From: CAYYWV01 sp964475385
GTDB taxonomy: Bacteria; Pseudomonadota; Alphaproteobacteria; JAAXGF01
DNA length: 61,287 bases
Direction: 5' to 3'
Assembly (NCBI GenBank): GCA_964475385.1
Contig: CAYYWV010000001.1
Span: forward strand, 1 to 61,287
The notes under the pieces were generated by a model that worked only from the letters and a program-made list of their open reading frames with translations, made no database searches and was not told where the DNA came from. Below, in pieces: positions 17,007-25,171 of this stretch. Within the stretch, counting starts at the first letter, position 1. The number at the start of each line of letters is the position of its first letter. The position numbers and the translations under genes are program-made.

Positions 17007-17083
17007 TGGTCGGAGTGAGTGGATTCGAACCACCGGCCCCCGCCTCCCGAAGACGGTGCTCTACCAGGCTGAGCTACACTCCG
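17007..17083 (-). tRNA. tRNA-Pro (anticodon CGG)
   Basis: Read on the minus strand, this folds as a complete cloverleaf: acceptor CGGAGTG/CACTCCG, D stem GCTC/GAGC, anticodon stem CCGTC/GGCGG around the loop TTCGGGA (anticodon CGG), T arm GGTGG-TTCGAAT-CCACT, discriminator A and an encoded CCA end. Length is 77 bases. Confidence 0.96.
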
Positions 17084-17167
17084 ACGCGTCCTGGGCCGGA
17101 CACGTATAACGCCATCGCGCCCGGGCCGCAAGCCGTCCGAACCCTCGTTCGGAAGGGGCCTGCGCGC

Positions 17168-18190
17168 CTAGTAGGCCCGCTCGATGCAGAAGTCGACGAC
17201 CTCGCGCAGCACCGCCCGGGCCTCGTTGTCGGGGAAGATGTCGAGGGCGTCGCGGGCCACCTTGCCGTAGTGGCGCGCGCGCTCGACCGTATCGCGCAGC
17301 GCGCCCCGGCGTTGCATGAGCTCGACCGCGCGTTCGAGATCGCCCGGCCGGCGCTCGCCGTCCTCGAGCGTGCGCCGCCAGAAGGCGCGCTCCTCGGCAT
17401 TGCCGCGCCGAAAGGCGAGGACCACGGGAAGCGTGATCTTGCCGTCCTCGAAGTCGTCGCCCACGTGCTTGCCGAGGGTCGCTTGCTGGGCCGAGTAGTC
17501 GAGCACGTCGTCGATGAGCTGGAAGGCGATGCCGAGGTTCATGCCGTAGCTTTCGAGCGCCTCCTCCTCGAGCGTGGGGCGCTCGGCGACCACCGCGCCG
17601 AGCCGGCTCGCGGCGGCGAACAGGGTCGCGGTCTTCGAACGGATAACCTCGAGGTAAGCGGCCTCGCTGGTTTCGGTGTCGTTCGAGGTGACGAGTTGGA
17701 GCACCTCGCCTTCGGCGATCACCGCCGCGGCGTCCGAGAGGATCTTGAGCACCTTGAGCGAGCCGTCGCCGACCATGAGCTGAAAGGAGCGGCTGAACAG
17801 AAAGTCGCCGACCAGCACGCTCGGCTTGTTGCCCCAAAGCGCGTTGGCGGTCGCGGCGCCGCGCCGGAGGTCGCTCTTGTCGACCACGTCGTCGTGCAGC
17901 AGCGTCGCGGTGTGGATGAACTCGACGCAGGCGGCGAGCGCGATATGGCGGTCGCCATGGTAGCCGCAAAGGTTCGCCGCCGCGAGCGTCAGCATGGGTC
18001 TGAGGCGCTTCCCCCCCGAGGCGATGATGTGCCCCGCAAGGTGGGGGATGAGCGCGACCGGCGACTGCATGCGCTCGAGGATGAGCTGGTTGACGCGCGT
18101 CAGCTCTTCGGACACGAGAGCGTTGAGCCGATCCAGGGTGGGGCGTGGTCCTTTCGTATGCTCGCGCTCGAAATCGACGACAACCGCCAC
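17168..18190 (-). CDS. ispB: Long-chain polyprenyl diphosphate synthase (octaprenyl/decaprenyl type)
   Basis: This is a 340-residue all-helical trans-prenyltransferase. The first aspartate-rich motif is LLHDDVVDKSDLRRG and the second is GIAFQLIDDVLDYS, which bind Mg and the allylic diphosphate. The GGKRLRPML block for IPP binding is also present. The small residues before the first motif (EFIHTAT) allow a long product, in line with side-chain synthesis for ubiquinone. I start at the GTG at 18190, preceded by GGGAGG, because the upstream frame is Cys/His-rich and unlike homologues. It is divergent from the DUF2007/methyltransferase pair, a common arrangement in alphaproteobacteria. Confidence 0.92.
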   Translation of the reverse strand: MAVVVDFEREHTKGPRPTLDRLNALVSEELTRVNQLILERMQSPVALIPHLAGHIIASGGKRLRPMLTLAAANLCGYHGDRHIALAACVEFIHTATLLHDDVVDKSDLRRGAATANALWGNKPSVLVGDFLFSRSFQLMVGDGSLKVLKILSDAAAVIAEGEVLQLVTSNDTETSEAAYLEVIRSKTATLFAAASRLGAVVAERPTLEEEALESYGMNLGIAFQLIDDVLDYSAQQATLGKHVGDDFEDGKITLPVVLAFRRGNAEERAFWRRTLEDGERRPGDLERAVELMQRRGALRDTVERARHYGKVARDALDIFPDNEARAVLREVVDFCIERAY

Positions 18191-18363
18191 GGTATCCTCC
18201 CTCACGTCGGGCGCATGCGCCCGATGGTCCCTACAAAACCGGTCCCATTGCCCGTCACACGCTTGGTGAAGCTGCTTGACGCAGTCGCTGCACGAGGCGA
18301 GCATGGATGCGCGTTGCGCGCTAGTCTATCAGACTGTTGCCCTTAGGAAAGCGCCGAATACCT

Positions 18364-18582
18364 ATGGTCGAGATCCTGCGGACCAACGATGCGGTCGAAT
18401 TGTCTTGGGCGATGGCGCTGCTCGCCGACGCGGCGATCCCGGCGGTCGTGCTCGACGGACACACCAGCGTGCTCGAAGGCAGCATCGGCGCGTTGCCCCG
18501 GCGGCTGATGGTGGACGACGCCGATCTCATTCGGGCCCGGCGCCTGCTCAGCGATGCCGGGATCGCGCTCTCCCACGGCTGA
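18364..18582 (+). CDS. DUF2007-family small protein
   Basis: The product is a 72-residue protein with the DUF2007 pattern: an N-terminal strand MVEILRTND, a helix (AVELSWAMALLADAAIP), the strand pair AVVLDGHTS and an end segment VDDADLIRARRLLSDAG. The family has a ferredoxin-like fold and is called a putative signal-transducing protein, but no biochemical role is established. It starts 173 bases from the divergent polyprenyl synthase gene and slightly overlaps the methyltransferase gene after it, so the two are probably co-translated. Confidence 0.85.
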   Translation: MVEILRTNDAVELSWAMALLADAAIPAVVLDGHTSVLEGSIGALPRRLMVDDADLIRARRLLSDAGIALSHG

Positions 18583-19360
18583 TCCCCCTCTGCCCGCCGT
18601 GACCGAGACTCCGGCCCCGCCCGCAACCACCGAGGACAGGCTGCTCGATGGTCGGGTGCGGCTGATCCAACCGGCGAAAGGCTTCCGCGCGGCGATCGAT
18701 TCGGTCCTGCTCGCGGCCGCCGTTCCGGCGCGGGCGGGGGAAACCGTGCTCGACGTCGGCGCCGGCGTAGGCGCGGCCTCGCTCTGTTTGGCCGCGCGGG
18801 CGCCCGACTGCCGCATCTTCGGCATCGAGATCGCCCGCGATCTTGTCCGGCTCGCGGGCGAGAACGCGCGTCTTAACGGTTGGAACCAGCGGGTTACGAT
18901 CATGACGGGCGACCTGACGAACCCGCCGCCCCGGCTTGCCGCCGGAAGCTTTCAGCACGTCATGGCCAACCCGCCTTATCTTGCGCCCGAGCGGGCCGAT
19001 CCCTCGCCGGTCGCGGCCCGGGCGACGGCGGCGGTCGAAGGGCGCGGCCGGCTCGCCGATTGGATCGGCTTCTGCCTTGCGATGCTGGCCCCGCGCGGCA
19101 GCGTCACCATTATTCACCGCGCCGATCGTTTGGCCGAGCTTCTCGCGCTTCTCGGCCCGCGCACGGGCGGGATCGTCGTTTTTCCCTTGTGGCCCGGCCG
19201 CGACGGCGACCGCCCGGCCAAAAGAGTGATCGTTCAGGCGCGCAAAGGCTCGTCCGCGCCGCTCAAGCTTCTGCCCGGCCTGGCTCTCCACGACGCCGCC
19301 GGGAGCTATACCGACGAAGCCGAGGCGATCCTGCGCCACGGGGCGGCGCTTGCCCTATGA
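18554..19360 (+). CDS. SAM-dependent methyltransferase, TrmN6/YfiC-like
   Basis: This is a 268-residue Rossmann-fold methyltransferase. The SAM-binding motif I is DVGAGVGAASL and the adenine-N6 or glutamine signature NPPYLAP is present near residue 137. The opening block RLIQPAKGFRAAIDSVLLAAAVPA is typical of the TrmN6 branch, which methylates N6 of A37 in tRNA-Val in E. coli. The start is uncertain: the ATG at 18554 overlaps the upstream gene by 29 bases, and a GTG at 18599 would remove the overlap and leave 253 residues; neither has a clear ribosome site. The exact target RNA or protein is not certain. Confidence 0.83.
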   Translation: MPGSRSPTADPPLPAVTETPAPPATTEDRLLDGRVRLIQPAKGFRAAIDSVLLAAAVPARAGETVLDVGAGVGAASLCLAARAPDCRIFGIEIARDLVRLAGENARLNGWNQRVTIMTGDLTNPPPRLAAGSFQHVMANPPYLAPERADPSPVAARATAAVEGRGRLADWIGFCLAMLAPRGSVTIIHRADRLAELLALLGPRTGGIVVFPLWPGRDGDRPAKRVIVQARKGSSAPLKLLPGLALHDAAGSYTDEAEAILRHGAALAL

Positions 19361-19402
19361 CAGCGAAGGGAAAGCGGGAAAGGGTTTGAACCCGACCGAG
19401 GT

Positions 19403-20851
19403 TTAAGCGGCCGGGCGGGTGTCGAGCTCGGACTGGGCGCTGTCTGCCGGCCGGGATGAAGGGGTCTGGGCCGAGCTCGGCCAGAAGACGACGCGGACCG
19501 TCTGGAGGAGAATAAGAATGTCGAGCATGATGTTGAAGTTCTTCATGTAATAAAGATCATACTCGAGCTTGCGCCGAGCGTCCTCGACCGAAGCGCCGTA
19601 CGGGTACTTGATCTGGGCCCAGCCGGTGATCCCCGGCTTCACCCGATGCCGTTCCGCGTAATAGGGGATCTCCTTGGCGAGCTGCTCGACGAAGTAGGGG
19701 CGCTCGGGCCGCGGCCCGACGCAGCTCATCTCCCCTTTGAGGACGTTGATGACCTGAGGGATCTCGTCGATCCGCGTCTTGCGAATGAAGGCGCCGACCC
19801 GCGTGATGCGACCGTCGTTCTCCGTCGCCCAGCGCGGCGTGCCATCGCTTTCGGCGTCGAGGGCCATGCTCCGGAACTTGAGAAGCATGAACCGCCGTCC
19901 GCCAAGGCCGACGCGCTCCTGGCGGTAGAAGATCGGCCCTGGGCTGTCGAGGCGAATCGCGATCGCGGTCGCGATCAGAAGCGGCAGGGTGAACAGAAGG
20001 AGCGACGCGCTCACGGTCAGATCGCAAAGGCGCTTGAGCGCGGTCCTGAGCAGGTTGTCGGAGAAACCGTCGGAGAAGATCAGCCAGCTCGGGTTCAACG
20101 ACTCGATATCGACCCGTCCGGTCTCGCGCTCCCAGAAGGTCGAGTACTGAATCACATTGAGGCCGTTGAGCTTGCAAGCGAGCAACGCCTCGGTCGGAAG
20201 CTGACGGCGGCAGTCGTCGACCGCGACGAGAATCTGGTCGACATGACGCTTTCGGGCGAAGGCGGCGAGATTGGGGACCGCCGAAATCACCCGTGTCTGC
20301 GAGACGCAAAGGGGTTCACCGTCGCCGGTCGCCAGGAACCCGACCACGGTAAAGCTTGCGCCATTCTGAGCTTCGAGCGCCTCGATCCGCGCCGCCCGTT
20401 TCCCCGCCCCGATGACCAAGACGCGCTGTTTGAAGCGGTCGAAGCGAATGAACCGTTCGGCGACGAGGCGGGAGGTCGCGATCCCGACCGAGGCGAGCAT
20501 GAGCGCGATTAAAAGCGCGCTCCGCCAGATCGTGATCGTTGGAAACAGGTAGAAGATCAGCGAGAAGACGATCAGCGCTAGCACCGTAGCGGTGGCAAGC
20601 CGAATAAAAACGGCGCGCAGGTTGTGGAGGAACTCGCGCTGATAAAGCCCGAGCGCAAGCAATATCACCCCGAAGACGCTGGTGAAGAGCGCGATCTCGG
20701 GCAGGAACGAAGCCGTTTCCCATGTCATGTTGGCGGCCACGACATATCGGATGAGAAGGGCCGCCGTGATCGCGGCGAGGAGAATCGCAAATTCGCCCGC
20801 GACGAGCAGCAGGATCGAGATCGGGATGTACTGTTTGAAGACCCGTATCAT
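19403..20851 (-). CDS. PEP-CTERM/XrtA-associated undecaprenyl-phosphate sugar transferase
   Basis: The product is a 482-residue polyprenyl-phosphate sugar phosphotransferase. Residues about 1-120 hold four to five membrane spans starting MIRVFKQYIPISILLL, followed by a nucleotide-binding-like middle part (VLVIGAGKRA). Residues about 285-465 form the bacterial sugar transferase domain with a further hydrophobic hairpin, the K-F-R-S-M motif, DEIPQ-INVL-GEMSCVGPRPERP and PGITGWAQI. The whole matches the TIGR03013 type that starts exopolysaccharide synthesis in genomes with exosortase A. An in-frame upstream extension to 21235 is Arg-rich and rejected. A sigma-54 promoter shared with the PEP-CTERM gene lies about 385 bases upstream. 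Confidence 0.9.
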   Translation of the reverse strand: MIRVFKQYIPISILLLVAGEFAILLAAITAALLIRYVVAANMTWETASFLPEIALFTSVFGVILLALGLYQREFLHNLRAVFIRLATATVLALIVFSLIFYLFPTITIWRSALLIALMLASVGIATSRLVAERFIRFDRFKQRVLVIGAGKRAARIEALEAQNGASFTVVGFLATGDGEPLCVSQTRVISAVPNLAAFARKRHVDQILVAVDDCRRQLPTEALLACKLNGLNVIQYSTFWERETGRVDIESLNPSWLIFSDGFSDNLLRTALKRLCDLTVSASLLLFTLPLLIATAIAIRLDSPGPIFYRQERVGLGGRRFMLLKFRSMALDAESDGTPRWATENDGRITRVGAFIRKTRIDEIPQVINVLKGEMSCVGPRPERPYFVEQLAKEIPYYAERHRVKPGITGWAQIKYPYGASVEDARRKLEYDLYYMKNFNIMLDILILLQTVRVVFWPSSAQTPSSRPADSAQSELDTRPAA

Positions 20852-21235
20852 ACCGCGCGCGCCATGTGCGCCCCACTCTCCAGCGTCGTCATCTCCCGCG
20901 TCTTCGGCTCTATTTCTGGCGGGACGACCGAATGCCGAGGCGACAGACGTCGCCGGCTCGACATATCGCGATCTTCTCGACAGTCGAAAACCGGATCGAA
21001 CACGCTGTGCGCCTCCCCCTCTACTGCGCAAGCTCTTCAGGCCGTATGGCCTCTTAAACGCGAAACGATGCCGCCGGCGCTCGATTCCGCGCGCGGCTGA
21101 CAGTGTGGTCTTTCCAACCTGGCGAGGTCCGTATCCGTTCCCGGTATCGGGAGCGTGTGTCCTCCGTCCCTCGTGCCTTCGGGGCCTACGCCCGATCGCT
21201 TCGTCGAGCGCCCTCCGGCTTCTCAACGAAAGCAA

Positions 21236-21251
21236 TGCAAGAATCGCGCCA
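21236..21251 (-). promoter_or_regulatory. Sigma-54 promoter for the sugar transferase gene
   Basis: On the minus strand the sequence reads TGGCGCGATTCTTGCA, with GG and GC separated by exactly ten bases as required for the -24/-12 elements of RpoN promoters. It differs at one base from the promoter at 23780-23795. The leader from here to the start codon at 20851 would be about 370 bases. The rest of the 723-base gap 20852-21574 shows no convincing gene. Confidence 0.72.
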
Positions 21252-21325
21252 GACGACGGCTTTGGCCTGATTTCAAGAGGTTATGTCTTGGCGCCGACTG
21301 GAATGATGCCGAGGTTCCGCAAAAC

Positions 21326-21342
21326 TGTAAAGTATTCCGACT
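21326..21342 (-). promoter_or_regulatory. Upstream activator element, copy B
   Basis: The minus strand reads AGTCGGAATACTTTACA, matching 14 of 17 bases of the element at 23701-23717. It sits about 75 bases upstream of the sigma-54 promoter at 21236-21251, the usual distance for an enhancer-binding protein. Confidence 0.6.
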
Positions 21343-21535
21343 CATGGGCTGTCGGGATGTCTATTCTTGATGGCAATAAATACAGAGAAAGCATATAGAT
21401 ATGGAACTTATTCGATGTGTTCTCATATTAACCATATCTGAGAGGAGATGGCGTCCTGGCGGCCCAGGAACGGCTGCGGGCGCGAATCGGGGTGCGGGTC
21501 CAATCAGTTAGACCGATTGGGTCGATCCCTGGAAT

Positions 21536-21552
21536 TGTAAAATTTTCCGACA
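21536..21552 (-). promoter_or_regulatory. Upstream activator element, copy C
   Basis: The minus strand reads TGTCGGAAAATTTTACA, identical to the element at 23701-23717 except for one base. It lies about 285 bases upstream of the sigma-54 promoter and just past the stop of the BON-domain gene. It could be a distal second site for the same activator; I see no separate -24/-12 promoter close to it. Confidence 0.55.
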
Positions 21553-21574
21553 CCTGGGCGATGCGGCGCGTGTT

Positions 21575-22180
21575 TTACGAGGTCGGCTTCGCGATTTGGA
21601 TGTGATTCACCACCCGCTCGACCCCGTCGGTCTTCCGGATTTGGGCGAGCACGCGTTCGAGCTCGCTGCGGTCCCGGGCGGCGCCGATCAGATAGACGAC
21701 CCCGTTGACCGAGCGCACCCGGTAGTTCGCGGACCGAATGCGTTCGTCAAGGAACAGCGCCGACTGGATCGTCTTCTCGATCAGGACATCGTTGACGAAG
21801 CCCATGATCCCGTTGCCGTCGGCCACCTGGATGTCGTTGATGAGCTCGCGCACGCCTTCGATGCCGGCGGCGAGCGTGGCCGCCCGCGCCTTCGCCGCCG
21901 GGGTTTCGACGCTGCCCAGAAGCAGCACGCGCCCCTTGTAGACCACCGTCGAGACGTTCTTGAACAGATCGATGTCGGCTTCGAACAGGGCCTGGTTGAG
22001 CTTGATCTTGATCGCGTTGTCGCTGATCACCTCGTCGGCGGTCCGCTTTTCGCTTGCCGTGTACCCGGCGTCGGCCACGAGCCCGGTCGCGGTCGAGAAC
22101 GGAACGCAGGCGCCCGCCATCGGCGCGAGCGCGAGCGCGACGAGAAGCATCCGGAATTTCTTAACAGAATTTTTCCCCAT
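21575..22180 (-). CDS. BON-domain periplasmic protein (OsmY/DolP-like)
   Basis: This is a protein of about 201 residues with an N-terminal signal segment (FRMLLVALALAPMAGAC). A Cys follows the hydrophobic stretch, so it may be a lipoprotein, although the lipobox is imperfect. Two BON domains follow: roughly residues 45-112 (IKIKLNQALFEAD ... GVRELINDI) and 118-195 (IQSALFLDERIRS ... GVERVVNHIQI). BON domains bind phospholipid and work at the cell envelope. The start is ambiguous among codons at 22219 (TTG), 22192 and 22180; I prefer the ATG at 22180, which leaves a normal signal peptide. It is divergent from the EipA gene. Confidence 0.83.
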   Translation of the reverse strand: MGKNSVKKFRMLLVALALAPMAGACVPFSTATGLVADAGYTASEKRTADEVISDNAIKIKLNQALFEADIDLFKNVSTVVYKGRVLLLGSVETPAAKARAATLAAGIEGVRELINDIQVADGNGIMGFVNDVLIEKTIQSALFLDERIRSANYRVRSVNGVVYLIGAARDRSELERVLAQIRKTDGVERVVNHIQIAKPTS

Positions 22181-22311
22181 CTGGCCGACCATCACGTAAG
22201 GTTGTTTGCGTTTTTTCAAGGCCTGGACCGCAAATGCGGCGATCGCATCGCGGAACCGGGAAGGGATCGTAGCGAAAGAGGCCTGAAAGCAGGGTATCGA
22301 AGAGGTGCGAC

Positions 22312-22884
22312 ATGGCCGAGGTCAGACGTTGGCTCGTTCTCATCCTTCTCGCCGCCGGGCTGGCGCTCGGCCCAGGCTTGCGCGCCGGCGCGGCCGAGGA
22401 TGGCACCTTCGACAAGAACGAGATCTACGACGAGGCCGCTCGGTTCTTCGGCGAAACCACCGAAGGGCTCGCCAAGGTCATCGAGAAGATCTTCGAAGAC
22501 GAAGGACGCCCCAACGCCTTCATCACCGGCGAAGAGGGATCGGGCGCGATCGGGATCGGCCTCCGCTACGGCAAGGGCAAGCTCCATCGCAAGGGCGGTC
22601 CCGCCGTACCGGTCTACTGGCAGGGGCCGTCGATCGGCTTCGACGTCGGCGGCGACGCCTCCAAGGTCTTCGTGCTGGTGTACAACCTCGAACGCACCGC
22701 CGATCTCTTCCAGCGTTTCCCGTCGGTCGACGGGCGGCTCTACTTCATCGCAGGCGTCAGCGCGAACATCCAGCGCGCGGGCGAGATTACGCTGGCGCCG
22801 ATCCGCACCGGCGTCGGCCTGCGCGCGGGCGCGAACGTCGGCTACACCCACTACACCCGCAAGCATTCCTGGGTGCCGTTTTGA
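22312..22884 (+). CDS. eipA: EipA/DUF1134-family envelope protein
   Basis: The product is a 190-residue exported protein with a signal peptide (residues 1-25, ending AGAAE). The rest matches the DUF1134 family: AARFFGETTEGLAKVIEKIF, GEEGSGAIGIGLRYGKG, a PVYWQGPSIGFDVGGDASK block and the strand-rich end TGVGLRAGANVGYTHYTR. EipA in Brucella is a periplasmic beta-barrel needed for envelope integrity and linked to LPS O-antigen. The family is largely confined to alphaproteobacteria, which supports the taxonomic guess. It stands divergent from the BON-domain gene, another envelope factor. Confidence 0.9.
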   Translation: MAEVRRWLVLILLAAGLALGPGLRAGAAEDGTFDKNEIYDEAARFFGETTEGLAKVIEKIFEDEGRPNAFITGEEGSGAIGIGLRYGKGKLHRKGGPAVPVYWQGPSIGFDVGGDASKVFVLVYNLERTADLFQRFPSVDGRLYFIAGVSANIQRAGEITLAPIRTGVGLRAGANVGYTHYTRKHSWVPF

Positions 22885-22940
22885 TCGGAATTTGATCGGC
22901 GCGCAAGAGGCCATCGCGCACAAGTTCTCGTTTCAATCAG

Positions 22941-22964
22941 GAGGGCGCGGCGCGCCGCGCCCTC
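22941..22964 (+). terminator. Perfect 24-base GC-rich palindrome after eipA
   Basis: The arms GAGGGCGCGGCG and CGCCGCGCCCTC are exact reverse complements with no loop bases between them. It lies 57 bases after the eipA stop and just before an AT-rich stretch (about 22980-23090). A role as terminator fits, although no T-run follows at once. Confidence 0.5.
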
Positions 22965-23152
22965 GGCATCCGGAAGCCTACTCAAGAACAATTAACCTAT
23001 AGTTTACTTCCACACAGATCATTAATTGTATTTTTTATGGCATTTCAACTTAATTTTCAACAATAAATATTGATGTTGTTCTTTCTTCCTGGGCATGGCG
23101 GACAAGGACGCAGCTTGGCCCTCCGACGGCCGGACGCGAGACGGATGAGCGA

Positions 23153-23452
23153 ATGAGAGACGGGGCGGAAACCGGCCTCGGCCCGGGCGCGGGCGCGCGC
23201 GGAACGCTTACGAAGGCCGTGCGCGGGCCGCTGCTCGCCGGCGGTCTTGCGCTTCTCGCGCTGCTCGGGGCCTGCGCGTCCGGGGTGGTCTCGGCCGATT
23301 CGTCTGGGATCGCGATCGAGCACGACGAGACCAGCCCCGACCCGGCGATCGCCGCCGACAAGCACTGCGCGCAGTTCGGCAAGAAGGCGCAGCTCATCGC
23401 GGTCGAGCCGATGACCTTCGTCAGCCAGATCTACTACTTCGGCTGCGTCTGA
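23153..23452 (+). CDS. Small putative lipoprotein
   Basis: This 99-residue protein is of no family I recognise. It has an unusually long, Gly/Ala-rich N terminus, a hydrophobic signal stretch (PLLAGGLALLALLG) and a lipobox-like A-C near residue 41, then a mature part of about 59 residues with two further Cys (in KHCAQFG and the terminal YFGCV). The pattern of a small lipoprotein with a CAQFGKKAQ motif recurs in alphaproteobacterial genomes as hypothetical protein. An AT-rich region precedes it. The start may be further in, since the first 20 residues look noncoding. Confidence 0.68.
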   Translation: MRDGAETGLGPGAGARGTLTKAVRGPLLAGGLALLALLGACASGVVSADSSGIAIEHDETSPDPAIAADKHCAQFGKKAQLIAVEPMTFVSQIYYFGCV

Positions 23453-23700
23453 TACCTGCGGCTGCACTGGACGAGAGGGCAAGCCTGCTTCCCCGGCGCC
23501 GCGCCTCGGCTTCGACTTCAAAAGCCGGTCCCCCGGTTGCCTGGGGCCCGGGCGCCGGGAGGCGGGTGTCGAAATCCTTTACAAGGGGTGGTGTCGCGTC
23601 GGACATGCCGCGGCCGCAAATAACCATACAAAAATAAAAGAGAAAAGCGCTGTCCGCTGCTCTCGAGGGGGATTTTCCTCCGGCGACTGGGGCAATGGAC

Positions 23701-23717
23701 TGTCGGAAAAGTTTACA
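23701..23717 (+). promoter_or_regulatory. Upstream activator element, copy A
   Basis: TGTCGGAAAAGTTTACA lies 62 bases upstream of the sigma-54 promoter of the PEP-CTERM gene. Near-identical copies lie upstream of the sugar transferase gene. The likely binder is the PEP-CTERM-associated enhancer-binding protein (PrsR type), which is not in the window. Confidence 0.62.
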
Positions 23718-23778
23718 GGTTCTCTCGTCCTTATGCGACGTTCTTCGATAACCCTTTGAGAAAAAAGAGAGACCAAAA

Positions 23779-23796
23779 TTGGCCCGATTCTTGCAA
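23779..23796 (+). promoter_or_regulatory. Sigma-54 promoter for the PEP-CTERM gene
   Basis: TTGGCCCGATTCTTGCAA has GG and GC ten bases apart, matching the -24/-12 pattern. The leader to the start at 23950 is about 145 bases. The 497-base gap 23453-23949 contains this promoter and its upstream element and no gene that I can support. Confidence 0.75.
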
Positions 23797-23949
23797 GGGT
23801 TAATGTGGGGGCTTTGTCCGCGACGAAGGGCACTCCGGGAGCGGGGAGAGAGAGCAGGGAGAACGCCCGTCGGGTGAAGGCTTCGCTTCGAAACGATGGC
23901 AATGGCCGGGTCCATGGCGAGAGACAATGATCTTTCGGAGGGAACGGAT

Positions 23950-25059
23950 ATGCGTGCGACGAGGATTTTTAGAGACCTGCGTGTATTCGTCGGGGTCGTC
24001 TTGGGGGCGTTCATCGCCCTACCTGCGCAGGCAGGGCCCATAGACGCCGCCGCCGATTGGCTTCTTACTCAGCAAACGGCCTCGGGCGGATTCCCTTGGA
24101 CGCCGGGGGGCGCGGTCACCAACAACACGCAAGGCGCTACGGCGCTCGGGCTCATCGGCGCGTATCAGGCGACCGGCAACGCCGCCTATCTCAATGCGGC
24201 CAAGAGCAACGGCGACTACATTTTGTCGCCCGCTTACAGCCATTATTCGGACGGCGATCCGCGTTTCTCGACTCACGATCCGATGTTTCTTGAGGTTCTC
24301 AGCGCGGTGACGGGCGATTCGAGCTACGCCGATTTCACGCAAACCAACTTCTGGGACAAGCTGTCGGCCGGCGTGTACGGGGAAGGAAACGACCTCGATG
24401 CGGCGGGCTTCGCCAACGCCGTGATCACCGGGCGAACGAACCAGGGAATCGTCGAGCTTTCGCCTTGGGATTTGTCCAAGGCCGCGATCGGCGCTCACAT
24501 CGCCGGCGAGACCGCGGCCCGAGACGCCTTCATGAACGGCATTCTGACCGGCCTCGAATCGACGACGGCGAGCGACAACACCTATGATCTTTTCGGTCTT
24601 TCGGGCGCCATCTGGGCCTCGGCCGTGACCGGGATCGACCTCGACCCGACCGCCGGGCGCTGGGCGGCTGCGAACTCGACCGCCGATCTCGCCGCCGAGT
24701 TGATCAACTACATCAACGCCGACGGCGGATGGATTTGGGGCACGGCCGCCGATATTAACGATCTGTCCAACGGGGACGTCCAACAGACCGCGTTTTCGAT
24801 CCTGGCCCTGGCCGCGCTTGATCCGGCGGCTTACGCCTCTCAGATCAGCGGCGGCAGGGCTTTCATCGCGGGGTTGCAGCAGCCGTCCGGACAAATCCTG
24901 ATCTATCCGGGCGCCGCGCCCGGAGCCTCGGGAAGCGTCGAGGTCCAAGGCGAAGCGCTCTACGCCCTGGCGGTTACGGTCCCTGAGCCCGCGACGGTCG
25001 CGCTCTTCGTCGTCGGCCTTGCGGGTCTCGGTTTCCTGCGGCGTCGCGGCGACGCCTGA
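23950..25059 (+). CDS. PEP-CTERM sorting-domain protein with alpha/alpha-toroid-like body
   Basis: This is a 369-residue secreted protein. A signal peptide (residues 1-29, ending AQA) is followed by helical repeats resembling the prenyltransferase/squalene-oxidase toroid: ADWLLTQQTASGGFPW, TALGLIGAYQATGN-AAYLNAAK, LINYINADGGWIWG and FSILALAALDPAAYA. The C terminus carries a PEP-CTERM signal: VPEPATVAL, a hydrophobic helix and the basic end RRRGDA, recognised by exosortase for cleavage and surface or EPS attachment. I chose the ATG at 23950 after GGAGGG. The repeat body may bind or hydrolyse a polysaccharide rather than cyclise lipids. A sigma-54 promoter drives it. The cognate exosortase is not in the window. 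Confidence 0.88.
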   Translation: MRATRIFRDLRVFVGVVLGAFIALPAQAGPIDAAADWLLTQQTASGGFPWTPGGAVTNNTQGATALGLIGAYQATGNAAYLNAAKSNGDYILSPAYSHYSDGDPRFSTHDPMFLEVLSAVTGDSSYADFTQTNFWDKLSAGVYGEGNDLDAAGFANAVITGRTNQGIVELSPWDLSKAAIGAHIAGETAARDAFMNGILTGLESTTASDNTYDLFGLSGAIWASAVTGIDLDPTAGRWAAANSTADLAAELINYINADGGWIWGTAADINDLSNGDVQQTAFSILALAALDPAAYASQISGGRAFIAGLQQPSGQILIYPGAAPGASGSVEVQGEALYALAVTVPEPATVALFVVGLAGLGFLRRRGDA

Positions 25060-25079
25060 GAGGGTCCGTCTCCAAAGGG

Positions 25080-25106
25080 AAGGGCGGCCTTATCCGTTCC
25101 GCCCTT
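25080..25106 (+). terminator. Hairpin after the PEP-CTERM gene
   Basis: Arms AAGGGCGG (25080-25087) and CCGCCCTT (25099-25106) pair perfectly around an 11-base loop, 20 bases after the stop. The 14-base unit CTTATCCGTTCCGC is repeated right at the loop and second arm. No strong T-run follows. Confidence 0.5.
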
Positions 25107-25171
25107 ATCCGTTCCGCAGTGTCGCCGGGCCTTCGCCGGCGCTCTCGCGCTGGGCCGAAGGCGAACTGCGA

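Noticed and set aside
17007..17083. tRNA-Pro as an integration site
   Set aside because: No integrase, no duplicated tRNA end and no foreign-looking genes next to it.
20852..21235. In-frame 128-residue N-terminal extension of the sugar transferase
   Set aside because: It is Arg-rich, unlike homologues, and the family start MIRVFKQY is at 20851. The region is better explained as a leader.
25090..25118. Direct repeat of CTTATCCGTTCCGC as a possible attachment or CRISPR-like repeat
   Set aside because: There are only two adjacent copies, partly explained by the hairpin after the PEP-CTERM gene. There is no integrase nearby.
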